NCBI GenBank assembly: GCA_016124945.1
Contig: WGMT01000005.1
Span: 62,001 to 126,000 of the forward strand
DNA length: 64,000 bases
Direction: 5' to 3'
From: a bacterium
GTDB lineage: Bacteria; Chloroflexota; Anaerolineae; Caldilineales; Caldilineaceae
Shown: positions 40,533-48,663 of the stretch, one piece after another
How positions within the stretch are numbered: position 1 is the stretch's first letter
Layout: each line of letters begins with the position of its first letter
Made by a program: the position numbers and the translations under genes
Notes under the pieces: generated by a model
Told to the model about the DNA's origin: nothing
Databases searched by the model: none
Seen by the model: only the letters and a program-made list of their open reading frames with translations

Positions 40533-41705
40533 ATGACTACATCTGTTTCTGAAGTAGAAACCAGTACGCCCGCCCCTGAAGTGAAGCTGACGACAACAGC
40601 ACTGGCGGGTTATGCTGCGTTGGCGCTGGCGATGATGATGGGGTTCATCTTTGGTGGTGAAGCGGCCTCTTTTGCACAAATCGGCCTCACCTTCATTCCA
40701 TTCCTGGCTGTGGCCGTGCTGGCCTACCTTGGGATCCGCTACACGGCGGCACGCATCCTGGCGATCTTGTGGCTACTCTCGCTGCTGGTGATCTACCTTG
40801 TGGTGGTGGTGGGCTTTAGCATGACGGCTGTAGCGAATGTAGATAGCCTGCTCAGTGGAGGCGCTGTTGATCCTGCCATGGCCGGGATCCTTGGGGGCAC
40901 CGGCGGATTGGCCTTCCTTTCGATCTTGGTAGCCAGCCTTGGCTTTGTCCCCGCCGTGCGACGTGGGATCAGCCGTCTGCTGCCCCTAGACCCCAATTCG
41001 TTTGTACACACCATTGCACTGGTGACGGTGACGGCGTTGACATTGATGAGCGTTGCGCCATTGATCGTCCTGGCGCAGCCGCCGTTGCTGACCGATGCCA
41101 TGCTTGATATGATGCAAGAAAGCGAAATGACAGGCAACAGCGGCCTGTTGGCGCAGATCTATACGTTGGTGTGGACGGTGCCGGTGGCACTCTTTGCGGT
41201 GGGGTTTGGTCTGCGTCGTTCGTTGGGTGAGACTTTTGCGCGATTGGGGTTCGTGGCGCCGTCCTTGCGGCAAATTGGGATTGGGATTGGCGCAGCGCTG
41301 CTCATGGTGGTGGCCATGAATCTGCTCGACATTGTGCTTACCTGGCTGTGGCAAACAATGGGATGGCCGCAGACCGATGCCGAAGCCTTCGGCGAGTTGC
41401 TGGCCTTCGCCCTCAATCCACTGGGAGCAGTTGTGATTGGTGTGACGGCAGGGTTGGGTGAGGAATTGGGTGTGCGCGGCGTGTTACAACCGCGACTGGG
41501 GATCCTACTCTCCAATCTTTTCTTTACCAGCCTGCACGCCTTCCAATACAACTGGGACGCGCTGCTCGTCGTCTTTTTGTTGGGGACCGTCTTCGGCGTG
41601 CTACGTAAATACACCAACACGTCCACAGCGGCGATTGCCCACGGGCTCTACAACTTCCTCGTGATCATGATGCCGCTGTATGGCATTTCGTTGTTTGGGA
41701 ATTAG
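40533..41705 (+). CDS. CPBP family intramembrane glutamic endopeptidase
   Basis: A 390-residue membrane protein with about nine spans. The C-terminal CPBP/Abi motifs are GLGEELGVRGVLQPRLG (EExxxR), FFTSLHAFQ (His) and AAIAHGLYNFLV (HxxxN). These proteases, related to CAAX prenyl protease Rce1, act within the membrane; bacterial substrates are mostly unknown. The ATG at 40533 has AGGTGG about 7 bases upstream. The stop TAG opens a GGGAGATCGGGGATCGG repeat. Confidence 0.9.
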   Translation: MTTSVSEVETSTPAPEVKLTTTALAGYAALALAMMMGFIFGGEAASFAQIGLTFIPFLAVAVLAYLGIRYTAARILAILWLLSLLVIYLVVVVGFSMTAVANVDSLLSGGAVDPAMAGILGGTGGLAFLSILVASLGFVPAVRRGISRLLPLDPNSFVHTIALVTVTALTLMSVAPLIVLAQPPLLTDAMLDMMQESEMTGNSGLLAQIYTLVWTVPVALFAVGFGLRRSLGETFARLGFVAPSLRQIGIGIGAALLMVVAMNLLDIVLTWLWQTMGWPQTDAEAFGELLAFALNPLGAVVIGVTAGLGEELGVRGVLQPRLGILLSNLFFTSLHAFQYNWDALLVVFLLGTVFGVLRKYTNTSTAAIAHGLYNFLVIMMPLYGISLFGN

Positions 41706-41830
41706 GGAGATCGGGGATCGGCGACTGGGTTGAGGGCGTAAGATCGGCTCTTGCTTGAACCGGCGTCAAGTTGGGATCAGGCGAATGAAAGATTCAGAGA
41801 CTCAACACGATCCCTAGTCCCTAGTCCCCA
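41702..41830. repeat. GGGGATC/GGGACTA inverted repeat between convergent genes
   Basis: TTAGGGAGATCGGGGATCGGC and GACTGGGTTGAG are answered by CTCAACACGATCCCTAGTCC and CTAGTCCCC. Both convergent genes end inside it: CPBP at TAG on the left, the receiver protein at TAG on the right. Confidence 0.9.
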
Positions 41831-42176
41831 ACGCATGGATCAATTCGTCCAACGAACAGCCTTTGATCAAATAGGCTTCTGCGCCGGCGGCTTGGGCTTC
41901 TTGACGGTAGCTGTCGTACATCGTCAAGAGGACGATACGGATCTGAGGCCACTTTTTCTTAATACAGCGGGTGGCGGCCAAGCCGTCCATACCGGGCATG
42001 CGCACGTCCATAAGGACGGCATCGGGGTGGTGTTGGGCCACCTGCTCAACGGCTTCGCTGCCGCTGGCGGCTTCGCCCACCACTTCTACTTCAGGGCTGG
42101 TGGTCAGTAGTGCACGCAAACCGGCACGGGATCGGGGGCTGTCGTCTACAATCAAGGTTTGGATTGGCACAAGCAT
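41814..42176 (-). CDS. Receiver-only response regulator (NarL-like, output domain missing)
   Basis: A 120-residue protein with only the phosphoacceptor domain: IQTLIVDDSPRSRAGLRALL (acidic pair), DAVLMDVRMPGMDG (phospho-Asp), LLTMYDSY (Thr) and YLIKGCSLDEL (Lys). NarL/FixJ regulators normally continue for another 90 residues with a LuxR helix-turn-helix. Here the frame ends right after the receiver at LGTRD and TAG, and these last codons are the GGGACTAG repeat itself. Either a natural single-domain regulator or a gene cut by the repeat. I chose the ATG at 42176. Confidence 0.85.
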   Translation of the reverse strand: MLVPIQTLIVDDSPRSRAGLRALLTTSPEVEVVGEAASGSEAVEQVAQHHPDAVLMDVRMPGMDGLAATRCIKKKWPQIRIVLLTMYDSYRQEAQAAGAEAYLIKGCSLDELIHALGTRD

Positions 42177-42426
42177 CGTTCTTGCAGGGTTGGATCGAGC
42201 AGAAGCACAGTTTGTCAATAAAAAATTGCATCACACTGTATCAGATGCGCCGCACCTGAAGAGAGAGGCAACTTGTGAACAAGAGAACAGATCCGCGGTA
42301 AAGGGGGATGGACCGCCACGCCAGAGTCACTTCAAGTTAACACAAACCAAAGAGACGTACATCCTATATGAGCGGAAAGTAGACTCCACAAACTGAGGAG
42401 GCGGATGGGATCTGTATCAGGAAAAA

Positions 42427-42468
42427 AGCGGATGGCCGCTACATCAAATGATGTAGCGGCCATCCGCT
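42427..42468 (-). terminator. Rho-independent terminator after the small membrane protein
   Basis: AGCGGATGGCCGCTACATCA (42427-42446) and its exact complement (42449-42468) form a 20-bp stem with a 2-base centre. On the minus strand it is followed by TTTTTT. It sits 4 bases past the stop of the gene at 42473. Confidence 0.93.
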
Positions 42469-42472
42469 CTGT

Positions 42473-42835
42473 TTATCCTCGCTGCTGCCAGGCCCGCAAA
42501 ATGATGAGCACACCGCTGCCGATCAAGAGTGCCGGCACAATGGGCAAGCTGACACTCATCAAGTTGCCCAGACCGCCAATCAGCGCCAGCAGGCCCAGTG
42601 TCACTGTAAAGCCACTCGTCTCAATATCATGTAACGCACGCGCCACATTCAACCCCAGTAACACAAAGCCTGTCCCCAACATCCAAAGGCCATCAGGCAA
42701 CAACCAACTGGGCAGCAGCCAGATAACGCCGCTCATAATCAGGAAGATTGCCCAAGCAATACCCTGAAAGCGCTGATTTAACGCGTCTCGGTCAGGCTGG
42801 CTGTGGATAAGATTGGTCATAGGCATGGTCATCAT
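42473..42835 (-). CDS. Small integral membrane protein of unknown function
   Basis: A 120-residue protein with a polar N-terminus (HSQPDRDALNQRFQG) and four hydrophobic segments (IAWAIFLIMSGVIWLLPSWL, LWMLGTGFVLLGLNVARAL, FTVTLGLLALIGGLGNLMS, LPIVPALLIGSGVLIILRAW). It resembles the short membrane modules seen in LiaI/DUF5668-type proteins, but I cannot name a family. Three closely spaced in-frame ATGs leave the exact start open. A strong terminator follows. Confidence 0.7.
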   Translation of the reverse strand: MMTMPMTNLIHSQPDRDALNQRFQGIAWAIFLIMSGVIWLLPSWLLPDGLWMLGTGFVLLGLNVARALHDIETSGFTVTLGLLALIGGLGNLMSVSLPIVPALLIGSGVLIILRAWQQRG

Positions 42836-43360
42836 CGTTGTCTTCTTTCCTGAACAGAGTGAACGGGGACTGAAGACGGACCGACAACGCCATCGCTCGT
42901 CTCGAACTCCCGCTCACCAAGCAGATTTCGTATCTCCAGTGTATCAGGAGAAAGCGATCTTGAAATCCACATTGTGCTGAACTTCAAATAGGCATGGTGT
43001 GGATTAGAAGCAGTGGGCATGGAGAGAGAATGGTATATAGAGGCAAGGTGGACTACAACTTTTGTGCCATACACCGCCGCATGAATGGGAACCCTAGTGG
43101 GCAAACGGGAACAAAAAAGCACAAGGCCCGGCTTGCCTTCCACACGAAGGGGCCGGGCCTTGCACCGAAAGGAGAACCACCAACCAGGAGAGAAGGAGGT
43201 AATACTTCAGGGTTAGAATGAACGCACCGGTGAAATTCATCAACTGAATTTATCAATCACAGTGACGTTTCATTACTTACTACTCTACCAGGAGACGGCG
43301 ATTCTTCAATGGACAGGTGACCAGTGTACGACCTGGACAAATTGACCAGAATAATGAGTA
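42836..43360. other. Gene-free region with a terminator and a possible small RNA
   Basis: 525 bases between two minus-strand genes. The only firm structure is the terminator at 43113-43162. Near 43186-43204 there is a purine-rich GGAGAGAAGGAGGTAATA, followed by a 9-codon frame at 43218 (MNAPVKFIN) on the plus strand. The repeat family is absent. It could be a long 3' leader or hold a small RNA. Confidence 0.45.
43113..43162 (-). terminator. Rho-independent terminator, minus strand
   Basis: CAAGGCCCGGC (43122-43132) pairs with GCCGGGCCTTG (43152-43162); CCTTC and GAAGG pair inside. On the minus strand TTTTTT follows (43113-43118). It lies about 200 bases past the NarL regulator stop and would end that operon, or a small RNA. 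Confidence 0.85.
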
Positions 43361-44026
43361 CTAAACAATATCGGCATCGTCGAGCGACGCCAGTCCTTCT
43401 TTCAGCGCGTACAGCGCAGCCTGGGTGCGGCTGGCCAGATGTAACTTGCCCAGGATGTTACTCACATGGGTGCGCACAGTGGCCTCGCTGATCACCAGTT
43501 CGTCGGCGATGTCCTGGTTGCTGCGTCCTTGGGCCACGAGCCGAAGCACTTCGACCTCGCGCTCGGTGAGGGGATCCGCGGTGGGCGGCTTCTGCATTGG
43601 GCGCGACATCTCTTGTAGCAGTTTGCGCGCAATCGTAGGGTGCAGAGACGACTCGCCGCGGTGGACCTGCCGGATGGCGCGCACAAGTTCATCTGGGCTG
43701 GAATCCTTGAGCAGATAGCCCAGAGCGCCGGCCTTAATCGCCGGGAAGACTTTATCGTCGGTGGCGAAGCTGGTGAGCACAAGGACACGGGCGTCGGGCC
43801 GGCTGGCGGTGATGCGCCGAATGGCTTCAATACCGTCCATCACCGGCATTTCCAGATCCATCAAGATCACATCCGGCTGCAATTGGAGTGCTTTGGCCAC
43901 GGCTTCTTCACCGTTCTTGGCCTCACCCACCACTTCGATTTCGGGTTCGGTGGCCAGCAGTGCCTGGGTGCCACGCCGGACAACCACATGGTCATCGGTG
44001 ATGAGAATACGAATTAAGTTGCTCAT
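43361..44026 (-). CDS. NarL/FixJ family response regulator
   Basis: A 221-residue protein. Receiver domain: [38 protein letters not shown] with the phospho-Asp near residue 55, [10 protein letters not shown] and [12 protein letters not shown]-terminal LuxR helix-turn-helix: [25 protein letters not shown] and [17 protein letters not shown]. It begins 35 bases after the sensor kinase stop and is its evident partner. It would bind DNA after phosphorylation; targets are not visible here. Confidence 0.95.
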   Translation of the reverse strand: MSNLIRILITDDHVVVRRGTQALLATEPEIEVVGEAKNGEEAVAKALQLQPDVILMDLEMPVMDGIEAIRRITASRPDARVLVLTSFATDDKVFPAIKAGALGYLLKDSSPDELVRAIRQVHRGESSLHPTIARKLLQEMSRPMQKPPTADPLTEREVEVLRLVAQGRSNQDIADELVISEATVRTHVSNILGKLHLASRTQAALYALKEGLASLDDADIV

Positions 44027-44061
44027 GCGACCGTCTACTCCTTAAGCATAAGTTCTATCAG

Positions 44062-46848
44062 TTAGAGTTCCGAAACAGGCACTTCGACAATGACGGTGGT
44101 GCCTGCGCCAGGCCGGCTGTGCATCTCCAAGCGACCGCGGAGTAAATTCACCCGTTCTTCGATACCGCGCAGTCCAAAACCGCCGGCTCGACGCGCTTCA
44201 GCCAGATCGCAGCCCACGCCATTGTCCTCAATCACAAGTTGGACACACTGCTTCTCGGCAATCCCCAGCAGTTTGACGGTGACATGGGTGGCCTTGGCGT
44301 GTTTGAGGGTGTTGTTCAGCACCTCCTGCGAGATCCAGTATAACCCCTCTTCCACATCGGGTGGCAGTTTGGTGACACCCTCAACGCTGATGTTGGTGTT
44401 GAGGCCAGTACGTCCTTCGACAGCTTCGAGGCGGGCATGCAACGCCACCACCAATCCCTCACTATCAAGCACAGACGGACGCAGCTCGAAGATCAACAGG
44501 CGCATCTCGCCTAAGGCCTCGTGTGTGGTGTCGCGCAGGTTACGCAGATGCCCGGCCGCAATCTCCGTCTTGCCGGCGTCGACGAGGCGGGCGGCGGCTT
44601 CGGCATAGAGCGTGGCCCCGTAAAGCGACTGGGTGACAGAATCGTGAAGATCTCGCGCCAGCCGCTGTCGTTCTTCCAACACCGCCAATTGGCGCGCCTG
44701 TTCGTAGAGACGGGCGTTGTCTATGGCGACGCCGGCCTGGTTGGCCAGCGACTGCAATACGGTCACTTCAATATCATCGAAGGCGTTGGTGTGCTCTTCT
44801 TGTACATCGAGGACGCCGATGACCTGCCCCTTTGACTTGATCGGAAGCACCAATTCAGAACGGGTGCGGCTACCGGCCAACGCTACATATTGGGGATCAA
44901 TGCTTACGTCACGCGACAGGTAGGGTTCGCCTGTTGAGGCCGCCAGCCCCGAAAGCCCTTGCCGACCGATTTTCAGCCGGCTCGGCGAAAACAGGCCATT
45001 GTTTTCTTCAAGCATTTTACCCGCACCCACCTGGTAGACGATTTCGTCCTCTTCGACCATGCCGATGCCCACGTGATAGTAGTTAAAGGTCGATTGGATC
45101 AACTGCGTCATCTGGCTCAGCAGATCATCCACATCGAGGATCGACGTAATCGTGCGCCCCATCTCGCCAATAACGCGGAACTGCTCGGCGCGGTGCTGTT
45201 CGGTTTCGTAAAGCTGTGCATTCTCAATGGCAATGCCGATCTGGCGACCAATCGACGTGAGCAGTTCCACATCTTGCGCTTTGAAGAGACGCGGTTCACG
45301 GCTCGCCACACTGAGGACGCCCTGCACCTGCTGTTTCGAGAGCAGTGGAATGCCAGCCACAGCGCGATAGCCGCCCGCCAGCAGATTTTGCGGCGGGTCC
45401 TCAGCCAGCCGCAGATCGTCGATGAGCACGGCTTTCGCCGTCTCGGCCACCTGACGTGAGAACTGTCCGCGTGAGGGTTGGTGGCGAAAGTCGTCCGACA
45501 TGCCCCAGTCATAGATCTGCTGTAACTCGCCGGTGGTGCGGTCGCGCAAGTAGATGACGCCCAGTTCAAAATTCAGCGCACTGATCACGCCTTCGAGGCC
45601 GGTTTTGAGGACGGTGGGCAAGTCGAGCGAATGGCTGGTGGACTGGGTGATGTCGTACAACGTGGCCAGTTCGCGTGTGCGTGCGGCCACACGCCGTTCC
45701 ATCTCGGCGTACGATGCCTGCAACTGCGCCGACATGTGGTTGAACTGACGCGCCAGTTCGGCGATCTCGTCGTTGGTGTGTACGATGATCTGCTGCTCAA
45801 AATTCCCCGCCGCCACCTTCTTGGCGGCATCGATGACATCTTGCAGCGGCTGGGTAATCCGCTGCACACCGAAGGCGACAAAAAGCGACGGCACCACAAA
45901 ACCTAACACCAACAACAGCGCCAGGAATTGACGGTAGCCTTCGCCGGCCCGGTTCAACTCGATCCAACTCTCTTCGGTGACAAGACCCCACGCTGTGTCC
46001 GGCACAGGTGCAAAGGCGGCCACAATGTCTTCGTCGTTGTCGGCGCGGGTACGTACCGCCTCAGTCTCACCCGCCATCACCGCTTGCACAATGGGCGACG
46101 CCGACAGATCCTCGCCGATGCGGTTGGCGTCGACATGATAGATAACCCGTCCCTCGCCATCGACGAGATAGGCAACGCCGCCCTTGTTGAGGCGAAGTTT
46201 AACAAGATCCCCATAGAAACTGCTGACGGTATCGGCATTGAGACGAAACATGCCGGCCAGTGCACCGCGAAACTCTCGCTGCGCACCGATGATAGGCACG
46301 GCCACCACGATGACGTCTTCGCCGTTGGGGCCGTCGGGCACAATGTTGGAGTAGACCGGCTGCGGTGAGAGCAACATGTGGCTCACATAGGGTTTCGTAT
46401 GCCAGGTTTCGCCCAAGGCATTGGGCCGCGCTGGATCCGCAGCCACCACTCTACCGAAATTGTCGAAGACGATTACACCGCCGTCGAAGACGACGAGCCG
46501 GTTGTGCGCATCGGCAAGCGCCGCCTGCAAGCTGTCTGGATCGTCGGTGTTGCGCATGGCGTCGGAACGAGCTTCGTCTGCAAGTCGGTTGCTATACTCG
46601 GCGATCTCAGAGATCAATTGATCTGCCGAAAGGCGGATCAATTCTTGATCGCGTCCAATCACCAGTTCTTCTGTCACCTGGCGATAGGCCTGATAGGTGA
46701 CCAGGGCCACGGCAAGTAAAATAATCGCCGTGGGCACGAAAGCCCAGGCGATGATCTTGGCGCGCAGCCCCCGCATATTCAGCAGCGGCGCAAAGTTCGA
46801 GGTAAAGGTCGATGGCAGGTTGGGTGATTTGAGTTTCAACTCAGGCAT
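44062..46848 (-). CDS. Sensor histidine kinase with Cache, HAMP, two GAF and NarX-type kinase domains
   Basis: A 928-residue membrane protein. Membrane span about residues 33-52, an extracytoplasmic Cache-like sensor about 55-300, second span about 305-328, HAMP about 329-378 (ITQPLQDVIDAAKKVAAGNF), GAF domains about 400-550 and 570-715, HisKA_3 with the phospho-acceptor His735 in RQRLARDLHDSVTQSLYG, and HATPase motifs EVLNNTLKHAKA, EDNGVGCD and GGFGLRGIEERV. It detects an outside ligand and intracellular signals and passes phosphate to the NarL regulator. The solute-binding lipoprotein upstream on the same strand may present the ligand. Confidence 0.94.
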   Translation of the reverse strand: MPELKLKSPNLPSTFTSNFAPLLNMRGLRAKIIAWAFVPTAIILLAVALVTYQAYRQVTEELVIGRDQELIRLSADQLISEIAEYSNRLADEARSDAMRNTDDPDSLQAALADAHNRLVVFDGGVIVFDNFGRVVAADPARPNALGETWHTKPYVSHMLLSPQPVYSNIVPDGPNGEDVIVVAVPIIGAQREFRGALAGMFRLNADTVSSFYGDLVKLRLNKGGVAYLVDGEGRVIYHVDANRIGEDLSASPIVQAVMAGETEAVRTRADNDEDIVAAFAPVPDTAWGLVTEESWIELNRAGEGYRQFLALLLVLGFVVPSLFVAFGVQRITQPLQDVIDAAKKVAAGNFEQQIIVHTNDEIAELARQFNHMSAQLQASYAEMERRVAARTRELATLYDITQSTSHSLDLPTVLKTGLEGVISALNFELGVIYLRDRTTGELQQIYDWGMSDDFRHQPSRGQFSRQVAETAKAVLIDDLRLAEDPPQNLLAGGYRAVAGIPLLSKQQVQGVLSVASREPRLFKAQDVELLTSIGRQIGIAIENAQLYETEQHRAEQFRVIGEMGRTITSILDVDDLLSQMTQLIQSTFNYYHVGIGMVEEDEIVYQVGAGKMLEENNGLFSPSRLKIGRQGLSGLAASTGEPYLSRDVSIDPQYVALAGSRTRSELVLPIKSKGQVIGVLDVQEEHTNAFDDIEVTVLQSLANQAGVAIDNARLYEQARQLAVLEERQRLARDLHDSVTQSLYGATLYAEAAARLVDAGKTEIAAGHLRNLRDTTHEALGEMRLLIFELRPSVLDSEGLVVALHARLEAVEGRTGLNTNISVEGVTKLPPDVEEGLYWISQEVLNNTLKHAKATHVTVKLLGIAEKQCVQLVIEDNGVGCDLAEARRAGGFGLRGIEERVNLLRGRLEMHSRPGAGTTVIVEVPVSEL

Positions 46849-46861
46849 TCGGATCCGTTTG

Positions 46862-46930
46862 TGAGATAGAGAGATTAGGAGATTTCAGATTCTGTCGACG
46901 ATCTGAAATCTCCTAATCGCTTAATCTCTA
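46862..46930. repeat. GATTAGGA-family hairpin between the solute-binding protein and kinase genes
   Basis: GAGATTAGGAGATTTCAGAT (from 46871) pairs with ATCTGAAATCTCCTAATCGC (from 46901); the centre is TCTGTCGACG. The minus-strand arm starts at the solute-binding gene stop (GCGTAGAGATTAAGCGATTAG). Almost identical to the core at 29092-29186. Confidence 0.93.
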
Positions 46931-48292
46931 CGCATTTATCTGCTCACACACATCAATCATAATCTCCACCGGCGCTTCGCCCAACTTGAAGATGCGATCC
47001 CAGGCGGCGGAGGTAAGGCGAGCCACTTCGCCCATGTTGGCGGCAATTTCGGCGGTGACGGAGTATCCCTTCAGATGACCGTCGGCAAAGGCGGCAATGT
47101 CCATGCCGGCAGTCTGTTCGGGATAGTCGGCGCGAATAAAATCAACCCAGGATTCCACAAGCGAAGCACGTGCCGGTTGCAGGAAGCTGGCCTGCGCCAT
47201 CGCCCGGCCATACGCTTCGCCGGTGAGGAACTGGAGTAGATCCCAGGCGGCATCAGGATATCGAGTCTGGGCGTAGATACCGAATCCGTCGGTGGTGGCT
47301 AGGGTCACCCGCTGCGAAGGACCGGCGGGAAACGGCGCCACCCCAATCCGAAAATCGGCGTTGACGATAATGTCTTTGAGCGCCCAGGAACCGTCTTCGA
47401 CCATGGCAATGTTTTGATCAACAAAGGCCTGGCGTGTCTCTTTGTTCTGCACGGCAAGGAAGTTAGCCATGACGCGATCATCCCACATGCGGGCGCGTAG
47501 CCACTCCATAGCCGCCAACGCCGCGGGTTCGTTCATACGGCAGAGCGTGGGGTCATCAGGATCGACTAGATGACCGCCCCAACCATTCACGTGAACCTGG
47601 ATGCGCTCCCAGGCAATGTCGACCATGCTGCCGAAGAGATCGATACGGCCGTCGCCGTCGCGATCCTGGGTGAGCAGGAACATGGCGTCGAGATAGTCGT
47701 CGTGATCCCAGTCGCCGGTGGGGTAGGCCACATCGTAAGCGTCGAAGAGATCTTTGTTGTAATAGAGCGCCAGCCCGCCGTGATACTTGGGCAGGCCGAA
47801 CTGCTCGCCACTGCTCAGGAAAAAGGCGTCGTACTGGGCGGGCGACCAATCGCTGATGGTGGCATCGTCGAGATCGGCGGCCACGTAGTCGCGCAGATCA
47901 ACCGTTCCTCCGCGCTGCGCCCAGATCGGGAAGAAGTCGCAGCAGCCCTGGAAGACATCAGGCGCGGTGCCCGAAGCCATATCCGACAACATCACCTCGC
48001 CTACGTTTTCAGGGTCGGGTGTGTAGAAGACGCGAATGTTCGGGTGCTCGTCGTGGAACTCGGCCAACAAGCGTTGCACCATAGGCGGAAACCAGTCGGT
48101 GCGCCAATCTTGGTAAACAAGTTGGATCACCGCGGGCGTTGGTTCATCGCGTAGCTGAGACAACGACTGCGAAGACGTACAGGCGGAAAGCACCGCGCCG
48201 GCCAATCCCAATCCACTGAAGCGAAGAAAACCACGACGCGACAAAACAAGTGGCGGCTGGGTCTGTGTAGTAAGTGGTGCATTATTCGCCAT
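46928..48292 (-). CDS. Extracellular solute-binding lipoprotein (family 1, sugar-type)
   Basis: A 454-residue exported protein. Tat-type lipoprotein leader: SRRGFLRFSGLGLAGAVLSAC, with the lipid Cys at the end. The mature part matches family 1 binding proteins: HDEHPNIRVFYTP, ASGTAPDVFQGC, LPKYHGGLALYYNKDLFDAY, and a C-terminal AAWDLLQFLTGEAYGRAMA. These normally feed ABC importers for sugars, but no permease or ATPase gene is near. It precedes the kinase and regulator genes on the same strand. I chose the ATG at 48292, after which the leader begins. Confidence 0.9.
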   Translation of the reverse strand: MANNAPLTTQTQPPLVLSRRGFLRFSGLGLAGAVLSACTSSQSLSQLRDEPTPAVIQLVYQDWRTDWFPPMVQRLLAEFHDEHPNIRVFYTPDPENVGEVMLSDMASGTAPDVFQGCCDFFPIWAQRGGTVDLRDYVAADLDDATISDWSPAQYDAFFLSSGEQFGLPKYHGGLALYYNKDLFDAYDVAYPTGDWDHDDYLDAMFLLTQDRDGDGRIDLFGSMVDIAWERIQVHVNGWGGHLVDPDDPTLCRMNEPAALAAMEWLRARMWDDRVMANFLAVQNKETRQAFVDQNIAMVEDGSWALKDIIVNADFRIGVAPFPAGPSQRVTLATTDGFGIYAQTRYPDAAWDLLQFLTGEAYGRAMAQASFLQPARASLVESWVDFIRADYPEQTAGMDIAAFADGHLKGYSVTAEIAANMGEVARLTSAAWDRIFKLGEAPVEIMIDVCEQINA

Positions 48293-48366
48293 AAGGCTTC
48301 GTCCTTGCAACAGCAAAAAACCCAAACGAATAGTCGAGTAAATGTAAGGTATATAGCAATTGATTC

Positions 48367-48396
48367 AGAATACAATTGACAGGCTTCATTGGTCAA
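48367..48396 (-). promoter_or_regulatory. Candidate promoter for the solute-binding protein / kinase / regulator genes
   Basis: On the minus strand TTGACC (48391-48396), an 18-base spacer and TATTCT (48367-48372), inside an AT-rich stretch about 75 bases before the ATG. Motif match only. Confidence 0.35.
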
Positions 48397-48473
48397 ACAA
48401 GGGCAGTATAGGATTATTCCTGGGCTTAGGTAAGGAAAAATTAGGTTTCGAGGTAAGTAATCGATGATTTGGG

Positions 48474-48603
48474 GATTGGGGATCGGGGACTAGGGATCGG
48501 TTGTACAATCCTACCATCCGTGACGTTTTATACATGGCAACGGACGCATCTAGATTTCAGTGTTTCAACCCAACCCCCAGTCCCCAGTCCCTAGTCCCAA
48601 ATC
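48474..48603. repeat. GGGATTGGGGATC inverted repeat between divergent genes
   Basis: TTGGGGATTGGGGATCGGGG and ACTAGGGATCGGTTG are answered by CAACCCAACCCCCAGTCCCC and AGTCCCTAGTCCCAAATCCC. It is not next to a stop codon. Confidence 0.85.
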
Positions 48604-48663
48604 CCCACCAAGCTGTACAATACTCCCGATCACAGCCAACCATCTCACCACAGGAGCAAACTC

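Larger units (their letters stand above)
48293..48663. other. Divergent region between solute-binding protein and sulfatase genes
   Basis: 371 bases. It contains a candidate minus-strand promoter (48367-48396), an inverted repeat of the GGGATTGGGGATC family (48474-48603), and the sulfatase ribosome binding site (AGGAG). No gene is seen. Confidence 0.6.
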
